In this document: in pieces, positions 27,799 to 37,149 of the stretch | Layout of the letters: each line of letters opens with the position of its first letter | Numbering within the stretch: the first letter of the stretch is position 1 | From: Calothrix parasitica NIES-267 | GTDB lineage: Bacteria > Cyanobacteriota > Cyanobacteriia > Cyanobacteriales > Nostocaceae | Reading direction: 5' to 3' | Length of the DNA: 64,000 nt | Assembly (NCBI RefSeq): GCF_002368095.1 | Contig: NZ_AP018227.1 | Coordinates: 7,970,167-8,034,166, forward strand | Position numbers and translations under genes: made by a program | Notes under the pieces: generated by a model | Databases searched by the model: none | Seen by the model: the letters and a program-made list of their open reading frames with translations, nothing else | What the model was told of the DNA's origin: nothing

Positions 27799-28590
27799 AT
27801 GTCTGTTGCTAAAGAATTAAAAACGGCAGAATTAGAAACCTCAGATTCAATTACCCAAGAGTCAGAAACCGTAGATTTAGATATCCAAAATGATGTTATA
27901 TTTCCCCCAGGGGATTTATATAGCGACGAACCACCTTTGGAAAGCGATTTACATTTAAAGCAGATGATTCTGCTGATACAGTGTCTGGAATTGTTTTGGC
28001 AAAACCGCAATGACTTTTATGTTGCGGGAAATTTGACTATTTATTACAGTAACCGTCAGCTAAAGTCAGAAAAGTTTCGCGGTCCAGATTTTTTCGCAGT
28101 TTTAGGAACCGAACGCAAACCGCGTAAAAGCTGGGTAGTGTGGGAAGAAGATGGTAAGTATCCAAATATTATTGTAGAAATACTTTCCAATTCCACTGCC
28201 GCAACAGACAGAGATTTAAAAAAGAAAATTTATCAAAATACTTTTCGGACTCCAGATTATTTCTGGTTTGACCCTATAAGTTTGGAATTTAAAGGATTTC
28301 ATTTAGTTGATGGTGAATATCAGCCATTAGAACCAAATGACCAAGGTTGGTTATGGAGCGAGCAGTTAGGTTTATTTTTGGGAACCCATGAAGGACAGTT
28401 ACGGTATTTCACTTCTGAAGGTGAACTACTTCCGACTCCTGAAGAATTTGCACAGCGAGAAACACAGCGAGCAGACCAAGAAGCACAGCGAGCAGACCAA
28501 GAAGCACAGCGAGCAAACCAAGAAGCTCAAAAAGCCGAACGTTTAGCTGCAAAATTGAGAGAATTAAATATAGATGTGGATGATTTATAA
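27799..28590 (+). CDS. Uma2-family (DUF820) putative endonuclease
   Basis: 263 aa. The PD-(D/E)xK-like core is visible: GPDFFAVLG (about 95-103), PNIIVEILSNSTAATDRD (about 120-137) and YFWFDP (about 153-158). DUF820 proteins are extremely abundant in cyanobacteria, and their cellular role is unsettled. The last 45 residues are a coiled coil of RADQEAQ/RANQEAQ heptads encoded by three near-identical 21-bp repeats (about 28463-28525). It is transcribed toward the small Cys-rich gene on the opposite strand. Confidence 0.85.
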   Translation: MSVAKELKTAELETSDSITQESETVDLDIQNDVIFPPGDLYSDEPPLESDLHLKQMILLIQCLELFWQNRNDFYVAGNLTIYYSNRQLKSEKFRGPDFFAVLGTERKPRKSWVVWEEDGKYPNIIVEILSNSTAATDRDLKKKIYQNTFRTPDYFWFDPISLEFKGFHLVDGEYQPLEPNDQGWLWSEQLGLFLGTHEGQLRYFTSEGELLPTPEEFAQRETQRADQEAQRADQEAQRANQEAQKAERLAAKLRELNIDVDDL

Positions 28591-28663
28591 AGTTAAAATT
28601 CCAGAATAAAGACAGCCGCTTCGGGCTGCCCTATAATTTGTCATATAATTAAACAAATTTTAA

Positions 28664-28867
28664 TCAAATTTCATCGGGAATTACCCATTTAGGCGGTTCC
28701 GATAATTTTTTCATTCTGGCAATTTCAGCCATTTCCAGCATCTTGTCTAAGGAAGTTTCTTGAATAAACTGTGATGCTTCTTCCCTATACTCTTTATTTG
28801 GACATTTTTCCCCTAAAACACAGCCATTTATACAAGCTTCCGCGCAATTAATTTTTTGTTCTTCCAT
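28664..28867 (-). CDS. Small Cys-rich protein, 67 aa
   Basis: Preceded by AAGAGGGGAACACT-ATG, a strong ribosome-binding site at the right distance. Residues 8-24 hold four cysteines, CAEACINGCVLGEKC, probably a metal or Fe-S site, followed by a helical region with several Met and Glu. It ends PPKWVIPDEI. It is too short for many gene finders, but the RBS and Cys pattern support it. I do not know a function. A hairpin (CAGCC GCTTCG GGCTG, 28613-28629) lies just downstream and may end both this and the Uma2 gene. Confidence 0.7.
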   Translation of the reverse strand: MEEQKINCAEACINGCVLGEKCPNKEYREEASQFIQETSLDKMLEMAEIARMKKLSEPPKWVIPDEI

Positions 28868-29257
28868 AGTGTTCCCCTCTTAACTAATATTTTTTCAAAT
28901 AGATATTAGCTTCTGGATAAATATTAACGCGCATTGCGATTTTAGATTTTGGATTTTGGATTTTAAATTTTAGAGGGAGTAGGAGGTTAAGAATTAAGAG
29001 TTAGGAGTTAGGAGTTAATAATTATAAGTTTCACCAGGTAAATTTTTAAGGTCAGAAGCCTCTGGATTTATCTGTGGATGACAATTCGATTCTTTGTTGA
29101 AGCCCCTAAATTGTATTTATGGGGGATTAATTACGTTAGCGTAGCGTGTCCCGGAGGGACATATTACGAATTACGAATTACGAATTATGTTCACCTTGTC
29201 TGCCCCTCTCCCTAATTCTCCCATGCCCAATGTCCAATTCCCAATTCTCAATTAATA
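28868..29257. repeat. Intergenic repeats upstream of mnmE
   Basis: 390 bp without a gene. Contains GGATTTT units (28943-28968), GGAGTTA units (28995-29020), GTTAGCGTAGCGTGTCCCGG with its inverse-like GGGACA (about 29133-29162), ATTACGA units (29161-29188) and CCAATTC units (29228-29250). A promoter is not evident. Confidence 0.6.
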
Positions 29258-30652
29258 ATGCCTGAAACCTTTGCAACAACCGGAACCATCGTGGCGATCG
29301 CAACTGCTGTTGTACCCCAACAAGGTAGTGTGGGAATTGTGCGGGTTTCTGGTTCGGAAGCTTTACAAATTGCGGATTCTATTTTCCAAGCACCGGGAAA
29401 ACAAGTTGTAGAATCGCACCGAATTATCTACGGTTATATTCGCCATCCTCAAACGCAAAAGTTGGTTGATGAAGCATTGTTGTTGGTGATGAAAGCACCT
29501 CGTTCCTACACCCGCGAAGATGTTGTAGAGTTCCACTGTCATGGAGGAATCATGGCAGTCCAGCAGGTATTAAAATTATGTCTTGAAGGTGGTGCAAGGC
29601 TGGCTCAGGCAGGGGAATTTACCTTAAGAGCCTTCTTGAACGGAAGAATCGATTTATCTCAAGCGGAGAGTATTTCTGATTTAGTCGGAGCAAAATCTCC
29701 CCAAGCTGCTCAAACAGCATTGGCTGGATTGCAAGGAAAATTAGCCGATTCTATTCGTCAATTACGCGCTAAATGTTTAGATATAGTCGCGGAAATCGAA
29801 GCCAGGATTGATTTTGAGGAAGATTTACCCCCGCTGGATGATAAAGCAATAGTATCAGAGATTGAGAATATAATTTCAAAAATTACTCGATTAATTGCAA
29901 CTGCTGACAAAGGAGAATTATTACGTAGTGGTTTAAAAGTTGCGATTGTAGGTCGTCCGAATGTTGGTAAATCAAGTTTATTAAATGCTTGGAGTCGTAG
30001 CGATAGAGCGATTGTTACTGATTTACCGGGAACTACTCGCGATGTTGTAGAATCCCAGTTAGTTGTGGGTGGTATACCAGTACAGGTATTAGATACAGCA
30101 GGTATTCGCGAGACAGAAGACCAAGTAGAAAAAATCGGTGTCGAACGTTCTCGGAATGCTGCACAAGCAGCCGATTTAGTATTATTTACAATTGATGCTA
30201 CTACCGGATGGACGAAGGAAGATGAAGAAATTTATCAGCAAGTAAAGCATCGTCCTTTGATTTTAGTGATTAATAAAATAGATTTAGTAGAAGATAGTCA
30301 AAGAAAATTAATTAAATCCGAAATCCAAAATCTAAAATCCAAAATTCTCACAGCAGCAGCTAAAAATCAAGGAATTGAAGCATTAGAAACAGCGATTTTA
30401 GAACAGGTAGAAGTTGGTAATATAGAAGCTTCAGATATGGATTTAGCAATAAACCAGCGTCAAGAAGCTGCATTAATCAAAGCAAAAACATCTTTAGAAC
30501 AAGTTCAAATTACAATTGAGCAAGAATTACCTTTTGATTTTTGGACAATAGATTTGCGAGGTGCAATTAATGCTTTAGGAGAAATTACCGGAGAAGAAGT
30601 AACTGAATCTGTTTTAGATAGGATTTTTAGTAAATTTTGTATTGGGAAATAA
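29258..30652 (+). CDS. mnmE: tRNA modification GTPase MnmE
   Basis: 464 aa. It partners with MnmG to place the 5-carboxymethylaminomethyl group on the wobble uridine of certain tRNAs. N-terminal formyl-THF-binding domain ([22 protein letters not shown]), G domain with [31 protein letters not shown] and NKID, and the invariant C-terminal FCIGK. A HIP1 octamer lies in the first codons (about 29291). Between the NKID and TAAAK motifs, 30314-30347 is an inverted STRR sequence read in frame ([11 protein letters not shown]), a probable repeat insertion within the gene. Confidence 0.96.
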   Translation: MPETFATTGTIVAIATAVVPQQGSVGIVRVSGSEALQIADSIFQAPGKQVVESHRIIYGYIRHPQTQKLVDEALLLVMKAPRSYTREDVVEFHCHGGIMAVQQVLKLCLEGGARLAQAGEFTLRAFLNGRIDLSQAESISDLVGAKSPQAAQTALAGLQGKLADSIRQLRAKCLDIVAEIEARIDFEEDLPPLDDKAIVSEIENIISKITRLIATADKGELLRSGLKVAIVGRPNVGKSSLLNAWSRSDRAIVTDLPGTTRDVVESQLVVGGIPVQVLDTAGIRETEDQVEKIGVERSRNAAQAADLVLFTIDATTGWTKEDEEIYQQVKHRPLILVINKIDLVEDSQRKLIKSEIQNLKSKILTAAAKNQGIEALETAILEQVEVGNIEASDMDLAINQRQEAALIKAKTSLEQVQITIEQELPFDFWTIDLRGAINALGEITGEEVTESVLDRIFSKFCIGK

Positions 30653-30985
30653 TTTGGGTAATTGGTAATTGGTAATAACAATATTCGCAGGTTAGGTTAG
30701 ACACGTTAGCTCAGCGTGCCCGGAGGACATAAACAGTTTTAACTTGTAACGAAAATTTATCTTAATCGTGTCGTAACTCAACATTATAGTTGCGAATTTA
30801 TAACGAGAATATAAGTCCTGATAAAATAGACAAAATTGGATGTTGGGTTACGACGCAAGTAAAAATTATTCATTAAAAACTTTACCTTCTAGTGCGCTTA
30901 ACCCAACCTACAAAGTCGCATATAGATAAGAAATTACTTTCAGTCTGCGCTACTGTAATAGTTGAAGTCTTATAAATAATCTCCC
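30653..30985. repeat. Intergenic repeats between mnmE and the SLH lipoprotein gene
   Basis: 333 bp. A CACGTTAGCTCAGCGTGCCCG repeat-like segment near 30708-30730 (two positions differ from the 29133 copy) and an inverted pair GTTGGGTTA (30842-30850) / TAACCCAAC (30899-30907). No coding frame. Confidence 0.5.
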
Positions 30986-32296
30986 GTGCTGCACTGTAAA
31001 TATCCAGGTGTGTTTTTAAGTTTAGCTGTCTTATTCTCAACCATTACTGGCTGTGCTAACACGACCTTTGCAGAAAAACTTGAGGAATCCTTGCAGGCTG
31101 ACTCTAAACTGAAAGATAACCCAGTTGTTTTCGGTGATAAGCAAGTAAACACTACTCCTTCACCATCTGCAAAAACTTTACCTGCTGATTTTCCTAAAGA
31201 AATACCTGTATATCCCAATGCTGAATTACAGTCGGTCAACCCAGACACCAATAATACGGGAAAAATATCCGCTTCTTGGACTAGTTCCGACCCCAGTAAT
31301 TCCATAGTCGGTTTTTATCGCAATCAGTTAAGGTCGAATAAATGGGAAGTGATAAAATCACCCACAGATGGACAGCAAGGAGAATTTGAAGCAGAACGGA
31401 ATAATTCAGAAATAAAAATTGTGGTTGAACCGAAAAATACAACTACTGAATTGCTCATTGAATATTCACCCAGCAGTACTAATTCACAAACAACTTCAAC
31501 CCCGAATCCTTCAAACACAGCAAATCCCGATTTTATTGGCCCGTTACAACCTGGGAATACAGCGACTCAACCACAGATTAATCCTCAAGTAACAATCGAA
31601 TCAAAAGAATTCAATGATTTAAACAAAGCACCTCAAGAATTACAATCATATATCCAGGATTTAGCAACGTTAGGTATTTTATCCGCTCCCACTGATACCA
31701 ATACCAATAAAAATAATAATCCTACAAACCAATTTCAACCCAACAAAAATATTACCCGTCGCGAATATGCTCGTTGGTTAGTTGCTGCAAATAATGCAAT
31801 GCATGTTAACTCTTCCTCTAAGCAAATTCGCTTAGCTAGTGCAAGCAATAAAAGCGCATTTCGCGATGTTAAAAATACAGACCCCGATTTTGCCGCAATC
31901 CAAGGACTAGCTGAAGCAGGATTAATACCTAGTTCTTTATCTGGTGATTCTACACAAGTTTTGTTTCGTCCCGATGCACCATTAACCAGAGAGCAAATGG
32001 TTTTATGGAAAATTCCTTTGGATACCCGTCAAGCTTTACCTAACGCTTCTTTGGATACAGTGAAACAAACATGGGGTTTCCAAGATGTAGGCAAAATCGA
32101 CCCTAAAGCCTTACGAGCAGTAATCGCAGATTATCAAAATGGCGACCAATCTAACATTCGTCGAGTGTTTGGTTATACAACATTATTCCAGCCAAAAAAA
32201 GCTGTAAACCGCGCTGAGGCTGCTGCTGCTTTATGGTATTTCGGTACCGAAAACGAGGGAATATCGGCGAAAGAAGCGTTGAAATTAAAGCAGTAA
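30986..32296 (+). CDS. SLH-domain lipoprotein
   Basis: 436 aa from GTG 30986. The N terminus is a lipoprotein signal with lipobox ITGC (Cys23), so the protein is membrane-anchored. Residues about 70-145 are a small domain (FPKEIPVYPNAELQSV, SNSIVGFYRNQL). A Thr/Asn/Pro-rich linker follows; from about residue 250 two or more SLH-like repeats appear (ITRREYARWLVAANNAM, AFRDVKNTDPDF, LTREQMVLWKIPL, RAEAAAALWYFG). SLH domains bind cell-wall polymers, so the protein probably links outer and inner layers of the envelope. Monocistronic. Confidence 0.83.
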   Translation: MLHCKYPGVFLSLAVLFSTITGCANTTFAEKLEESLQADSKLKDNPVVFGDKQVNTTPSPSAKTLPADFPKEIPVYPNAELQSVNPDTNNTGKISASWTSSDPSNSIVGFYRNQLRSNKWEVIKSPTDGQQGEFEAERNNSEIKIVVEPKNTTTELLIEYSPSSTNSQTTSTPNPSNTANPDFIGPLQPGNTATQPQINPQVTIESKEFNDLNKAPQELQSYIQDLATLGILSAPTDTNTNKNNNPTNQFQPNKNITRREYARWLVAANNAMHVNSSSKQIRLASASNKSAFRDVKNTDPDFAAIQGLAEAGLIPSSLSGDSTQVLFRPDAPLTREQMVLWKIPLDTRQALPNASLDTVKQTWGFQDVGKIDPKALRAVIADYQNGDQSNIRRVFGYTTLFQPKKAVNRAEAAAALWYFGTENEGISAKEALKLKQ

Positions 32297-32450
32297 TAAA
32301 CAATTAAACAATAAAATAGTAAACATAAAACAACCGAATATATAAGGTTAAGGAGCTTTTCTACAAACTTCGGTAATTATGCAATAAATATGAATATTTA
32401 ACCATATCTTCATAAATATTTTGTTGATTATAAAATCCTCGTAAGTATGA

Positions 32451-32473
32451 CACAGTATAGTGATTATACTGTG
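32451..32473. promoter_or_regulatory. Perfect 9-bp inverted repeat, possible operator
   Basis: CACAGTATA-GTGAT-TATACTGTG, symmetric over 23 bp, lies 125 bp upstream of the GDSL hydrolase start. The size and spacing fit a dimeric regulator site. No palindrome of this kind recurs elsewhere in the window. Confidence 0.4.
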
Positions 32474-32597
32474 GTTTGTATGATATCAATAACAAAAGTT
32501 GCAAGTAAGACGTTAATAGAAAGCAGCTCAAAAATATCTTTTCCGCTAGTAAGATTTGCGTAATATCTCAAAAAATCAGATAAACAATCAAATTAGT

Positions 32598-33617
32598 ATG
32601 AAAAAAGCATTAACAACAGCAGGATTTATTCTTTTCTCGATTATGCTGCCGATGAAAGCAATGGCTAGTAATTTTAGTCAATTCTACGTATTCGGCGATA
32701 GTCTCTCAGATACAGGTAATATTTTCACTGCTACGGAAGGATTAACAAACCCCGAAACCGCAATTCCTCCTAATCCTCCCTATGCTCCAGGACGTTTTTC
32801 AAATGGTGACATCTGGGTAGATTTTGTTGGAGACGAAATAGGATTAACTCCAACTACATTTCTTTCACCACAAACAAATATTCCTGCTAATGGTGTTAAT
32901 TTTGCTTTTGGAGGTTCTTCTTCTGGCTTAGATAATGCTTTGGCTCCAAATTTGGGTTTACCGGGGGTTTTGGGACAAGTAGGTTTGTTTACCCAAAACT
33001 TACAAGCAAACAATCAACAAGCAGACCCAAACGCACTTTATGCAGTGTGGGGAGGTGCTAATGATTATGTATTTGGTGGAGTTACAGACCCTAATCAAAC
33101 AGTCACTAATTTATCAAATGCAATTGGAGCATTAACTCAAGCAGGTGCTAAGAATATTGCCGTATTTAACTTACCAGATTTAGGTCAACTTCCATTTGCT
33201 TTAGCTACTAACAATTCAGCCCCATTAACTCAACTGACTGCTGCTCATAATGCAGCATTAGAGGAAGCTTTGGATAGTTTTGATGGAAATTCACTTAATA
33301 TTATTCCCGTTGATGTTAATTCTTTATTTAATCAAATAGCAGCTAATCCAGGAGAGTTTGGTTTTACGCAAAATCCAGCTATTCCTTGTGTCGTAGGAGA
33401 CTTTAATAATATTAGCAGTGTATGCGATGACCCCAATGAATTGGTCTTCTTCGACGTAGTACATCCAAGTTCCAAAAGTCACCGCTTAGTAGCAGATGTA
33501 ACCTTGAGCGCAATCAAGCATGAAACTGTCCCCGAACCTTCAACTGTTTTAAGTACATTAGCAATTGGTGCAGTAGGTACGATAGGAGCATTAAAGCGCA
33601 AGTGTAGAAAAAATTAA
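32598..33617 (+). CDS. Exported SGNH/GDSL hydrolase with PEP-CTERM anchor
   Basis: 339 aa. ATG 32598 is preferred over TTG 32556 because it opens a normal signal peptide (MKKALTTAGFILFSIMLP ... AMA). Block I FGDSLSDTGN carries the catalytic Ser, GVNFAFGGSSSG and GGANDY supply the oxyanion Gly and Asn, and FFDVVHPSSKSH the Asp-His pair, so the esterase/lipase site is complete. The C terminus has VPEPSTVL, a hydrophobic stretch and KRKCRKN: a PEP-CTERM-type sorting signal. Probably anchored or exported to the cell surface with exopolysaccharide. Confidence 0.9.
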   Translation: MKKALTTAGFILFSIMLPMKAMASNFSQFYVFGDSLSDTGNIFTATEGLTNPETAIPPNPPYAPGRFSNGDIWVDFVGDEIGLTPTTFLSPQTNIPANGVNFAFGGSSSGLDNALAPNLGLPGVLGQVGLFTQNLQANNQQADPNALYAVWGGANDYVFGGVTDPNQTVTNLSNAIGALTQAGAKNIAVFNLPDLGQLPFALATNNSAPLTQLTAAHNAALEEALDSFDGNSLNIIPVDVNSLFNQIAANPGEFGFTQNPAIPCVVGDFNNISSVCDDPNELVFFDVVHPSSKSHRLVADVTLSAIKHETVPEPSTVLSTLAIGAVGTIGALKRKCRKN

Positions 33618-34021
33618 TTACGATAGATACAATTTTTTATTAATCCCTATAACCTTGTAGACTGATATTTTACGCCATTCTCAAGAAGCCCAAATAAACT
33701 CGGAATAAGTCATAAAAGTATTATTATCTGGTTGTGAAATCAGAAAGAAACCGGGTTTCTGCAACTGGTGCAAAATGTAAGTAAATCCATAATTATAGTG
33801 TTGGGTTACGACACGATATTATATATAGCAGTTTTTGCTTGGATGCAATACAAATTCGACCTCACCCCCTTCCCCTCTCAGATATTTTCGAGAGGGGTGT
33901 CCGACAGGACGGGGTGAGGTTTTAACTGTATTCGACTCAACCGAAAAGCACTATATTGTCGTCACAAGTTAAATTAATTTTCCTCTCTAACCCAACTAAA
34001 CAAAGCAATTAAAAATTAATA
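33618..34021. repeat. Repeat-rich intergenic region
   Basis: 404 bp. TATATAGCAGTTTTTGC (about 33825) and AAAAGCACTATAT (about 33945) bound a unit resembling repeat A, with CCTCACCCCC...GGGGTGAGG inside (33860-33925). An AAGAAACCGGGTTTCT half-hairpin lies near 33750. GTTGGGTTACG/ CTAACCCAAC at 33802 and 33987 form an outer inverted pair. No coding frame. Confidence 0.6.
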
Positions 34022-35068
34022 ATGACCGATTACGACCAATTATTTCAAATAATCGAAAAATTAGTCATGCATCATTCTCCTAGTGGTGTAGAAACTGAAA
34101 TTAATCAATATTTAATTGAGCAATTCACCGCTTTAGGAGTAGAAGCATGGAAGGATAGAGCCGATAATATTATTGCTAAAATTCCCGGAAAAAGTAGCGA
34201 ATATCCGATTGCAATTACTGCTCATAAAGATGAAATTGGCGCAATTGTGAAAACTGTTGGTGAAGCAGGAATAATCGAAGTTCGTAAATTAGGGGGTTCT
34301 TATCCTTGGGTTTACGGTGAAGGAGTAGTGGACTTACTTGGAGACAAAGAAACAATTCGCGGTGTTCTCAGCTTCGGTTCCCGTCATGTATCCCACGAAT
34401 CACCGCAAAAAATGTTTCAGCAAGACGTAGCTGTGAAATGGGAAAATGCTTGGATTGAAACTAAATGTACTACCTTAGAACTGGAAAATGCTGGTATTCG
34501 TCCCGGAACCAGAATGGTTATTAGCAAACACCGCAAGCACCCCATCCGTTTAAAAGACCATATTGGCAGCTACACTTTAGATAACAAAGCTTCGGTAGCC
34601 ATATTATTAGCTTTAGCAGAAAAAATAAAACAGCCAGCAGTAGACGTATATTTAGTCGCTTCAGCGAAAGAAGAAGTTGGAGCAATTGGAGCGCTTTACT
34701 TTTCTCAGAATCAGCGATTAGATGCAATGATTGCTTTAGAAATTTGTCCGCTTTCCCCAGAATATCCCATAGAAGACAGTGAAAATCCGGTCATACTATC
34801 CCAAGACAGCTACGGAATTTACGATGAAAATCTCAACGGACAACTCCGGGATTGCGCGAAAAAAATAGAGATGTCTTTACAATTAGCAACTTTGAGCCAA
34901 TTTGGTAGCGACGCTTCAATAGCAATGAAATTCGGTCACGTCCCCCGTGGTGCTTGCTTAAGCTTTCCGACCCAAAACACTCATGGGTATGAAATTGCAC
35001 ATTTAGGAGCAATTGCAAACTGCATCGATTTACTCAAAGAATTTTGCGAAACTGAGTTTGAACAGTGA
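34022..35068 (+). CDS. M42-family aminopeptidase
   Basis: 348 aa. Metal ligands of the M42 dinuclear zinc peptidases are visible: HKDEIGAIV (His-x-Asp), SYTLDNKASVA (bridging Asp), AKEEVGAIGA (Glu pair, general base), ALEICP and NTHGYE (His). The opening HHSPSGVE is also typical. These cytosolic tetrahedral aminopeptidases degrade short peptides. Start ATG 34022 immediately follows an AT-rich leader. Followed by a CBS protein 107 bp downstream on the same strand. Confidence 0.92.
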   Translation: MTDYDQLFQIIEKLVMHHSPSGVETEINQYLIEQFTALGVEAWKDRADNIIAKIPGKSSEYPIAITAHKDEIGAIVKTVGEAGIIEVRKLGGSYPWVYGEGVVDLLGDKETIRGVLSFGSRHVSHESPQKMFQQDVAVKWENAWIETKCTTLELENAGIRPGTRMVISKHRKHPIRLKDHIGSYTLDNKASVAILLALAEKIKQPAVDVYLVASAKEEVGAIGALYFSQNQRLDAMIALEICPLSPEYPIEDSENPVILSQDSYGIYDENLNGQLRDCAKKIEMSLQLATLSQFGSDASIAMKFGHVPRGACLSFPTQNTHGYEIAHLGAIANCIDLLKEFCETEFEQ

Positions 35069-35175
35069 TAGTTATTCGCTGTTAATAATCAATAAGTAAC
35101 AATCTATTAACCATCCGAATTGCGTAACCGTAATTTTCTACAATTAATCTAGATATGTAGAAAGAAATAAAATAA

Positions 35176-35643
35176 ATGTTAAAAAGCGTTGCTGAAGTAA
35201 TGACTCGCGACCCGATAACGGTAAAAACCGAAACACCTTTGCGCGACACTATTAAAATAATGGCAGAAAAAGGTATTAGCGGTTTACCTGTGGTGGATGA
35301 TATAGGTAAATTAATCGGGATTATCTCAGAAACTGATTTAATGTGGCAACAGGCTGGTGTTACTCCACCAGCATATTTTATGATTTTCGATAGCGTTATT
35401 TATTTGAAAAATCCTCTCGAATACGAACGCGAATTACACAAAGCTTTGGGACAAACGGTTGGAGAAGTAATGAGTAAAAAACCAATTACTATTTCCCCCG
35501 AAAAACCTTTAAGAGAAGCTGCGAAAATATTACGGGACAAAAAGATTCATCGTCTCCCAGTTGTTAATGATTCCGAGGAAATAGTTGGTATTCTTTCTTT
35601 AAGCGACATTATTCGAGATATGGCACAATCTCAAAGTGAGTAA
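35176..35643 (+). CDS. Two-CBS-domain protein
   Basis: 155 aa consisting only of a CBS pair: first repeat residues 8-60 (VAEVMTRDPITV, GISGLPVVDDIGKLIGIISETDL), second about 96-150 (VGEVMSKKPITI, KIHRLPVVNDSEEIVGILSLSDI). Such stand-alone pairs bind adenosine nucleotides and regulate partner proteins; plant homologues (CBSX) act on thioredoxins. The partner here is unknown. Confidence 0.9.
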   Translation: MLKSVAEVMTRDPITVKTETPLRDTIKIMAEKGISGLPVVDDIGKLIGIISETDLMWQQAGVTPPAYFMIFDSVIYLKNPLEYERELHKALGQTVGEVMSKKPITISPEKPLREAAKILRDKKIHRLPVVNDSEEIVGILSLSDIIRDMAQSQSE

Positions 35644-35716
35644 AAAATAGTTGGTAAATAATTGAAAGATTAGCAACTAACAACTAATTAATTTAATTTA
35701 ATAAGAGAATAGTAAA

Positions 35717-36373
35717 ATGAGTATAACTCCAGATACCGTTAAGAAAAAGCTAGAAAGTGAAGATTTGGGTGACCGGTTGCGGGGAGTAAATGAAATTCGA
35801 GAATTAGAACCAGCAGTAGGTTTTGAGTTAATTCAAAGTGCGATTACAGATACAAATGCTCGCGTGCGATATTCTGCTGTCAGTCAGTTCGATACTTTGG
35901 GTACACAAGATTTAGATAAATCTTTAAGTTTATTGCGCGGATTGCTTCAAGACCCCGAAGCTGATGTGAAAGCAGCAGCAGCAGACTGTCTGGGAGGTTT
36001 AAAGCTAGTAGCTGCTTTTGATGATTTGCAACAACTTTATCAATCAACTGAAGATTGGATTATCAAATTAAGCGTGATTGCAGCTTTGGGTGAATTGGGT
36101 GAACCGCGAGGTTTTGAATTGCTAAAACAAGCACTTTCAGAAGATAATGATTTGGTAAAAACTGCTGCGATTAGTTCTATGGGAGAATTAGGTAATCCTG
36201 AAGCAGTTTCTATTTTAACTCCCTATTCTAAGGATTCAGATTGGCAAATTAGATTCAGAGTGGCTCAAGCTTTAAATCGTTTGGGTACTCCCGAAGCTAA
36301 ACCTGTTCTAGAAAGTTTGGTTAATGATGAAGTTGAAGCAGTTGCTGAAGAAGCAAAAAAAAATCTTAGTTAA
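35717..36373 (+). CDS. nblB: HEAT-repeat protein, NblB-like phycobilisome degradation factor
   Basis: 218 aa made of five to six HEAT/PBS-lyase-type repeats (ADVKAAAADCLGGL, WIIKLSVIAALGELGEP, LVKTAAISSMGELGNP, WQIRFRVAQALNRLGTP). The length and repeat sequence resemble NblB of filamentous cyanobacteria, which helps strip bilins from phycobilisomes in starvation. A bilin lyase (CpcE/F) relation is an alternative but such lyases usually sit beside phycobiliprotein genes, which are absent. 73 bp after the CBS gene. Confidence 0.7.
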   Translation: MSITPDTVKKKLESEDLGDRLRGVNEIRELEPAVGFELIQSAITDTNARVRYSAVSQFDTLGTQDLDKSLSLLRGLLQDPEADVKAAAADCLGGLKLVAAFDDLQQLYQSTEDWIIKLSVIAALGELGEPRGFELLKQALSEDNDLVKTAAISSMGELGNPEAVSILTPYSKDSDWQIRFRVAQALNRLGTPEAKPVLESLVNDEVEAVAEEAKKNLS

Positions 36374-36547
36374 TTGTTGGTTGTTAGTAGATAGTTGTTG
36401 ATAGCTAGTAGTTAGTAAAAAATCAAGTATTGAGCCTTCATTGTTTTTGTAAAAAAATTGTCTTGCTTTCACATCCAAAAAAATTTATCACCATCAAATT
36501 AGACTTTAATAACTAACCACTAACTACTAACTACTAACCACCAATAT
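36374..36547. repeat. STRR arrays between converging genes
   Basis: GTTAGTA/GTAGTTA units near 36375-36418 and AACTACT units near 36505-36545 flank a 60-bp AT-rich core. Confidence 0.65.
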
Positions 36548-36934
36548 CTAATTTTGCTTTGATTTTAAATATTGACGCAAACTAAATAAACTTGCTGTTT
36601 GACCTAGAGAAAGAGGAAGCATAGATATCCCTTCTAAGCGAGACTGTACCCAACCTTCTCCCCAATACCACTCATGAAATCCGTCAATTCCTTGACTCAG
36701 TAGTAAGCGCAAGCTGTTTGGAGAAGCTACATCTACTTGGTGATGAATTGATAAAGGACCTATCTGGGTGGTAAACTCAAATCCTGGATGCAGTTCTTCT
36801 GGCATTCCAGAAGCAAATTTTCCGCTAGGCAACCATTTTCCTAGTTCTATCGGATGCAATAAGCTTTCACTGATTGCTTTTTGCGATGCATCAATCTCTA
36901 TCCGCAGCTGACTTGTTTGGAAACTACCGAGCAT
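36548..36934 (-). CDS. Small SRPBCC/START-like protein
   Basis: 128 aa, no signal or membrane span. The order of elements suggests a lipid-binding Bet-v1-like fold: SQLRIEIDASQKAISESLLHP with ELGKWLPSG, then beta strands (FEFTTQIGPLSIHHQVDVA, SLRLLLSQGIDGFHEWYWGEGWVQS) and a C-terminal helix (QTASLFSLRQYLK). The fold call is tentative. Converges with nblB; separated from hslO by 215 bp. Confidence 0.65.
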   Translation of the reverse strand: MLGSFQTSQLRIEIDASQKAISESLLHPIELGKWLPSGKFASGMPEELHPGFEFTTQIGPLSIHHQVDVASPNSLRLLLSQGIDGFHEWYWGEGWVQSRLEGISMLPLSLGQTASLFSLRQYLKSKQN

Positions 36935-37149
36935 TTTTCATTCATATTAATTAAATTCTTACTATAGTATGACAAATATAAATGTATCCCGACCCGAAAG
37001 GTTTTTTGATTGCACAATTATGAAAAAACTGTTTTTATTTGTTAATTATTTTTTTGTGCTTGGTAAGCGTTTTGATAATATCCTATCTGCGGAAAGTAAA
37101 CATCATACAATATAGAAAGTTTGTATATTAAGAAGTGTAAGGTTAATTA

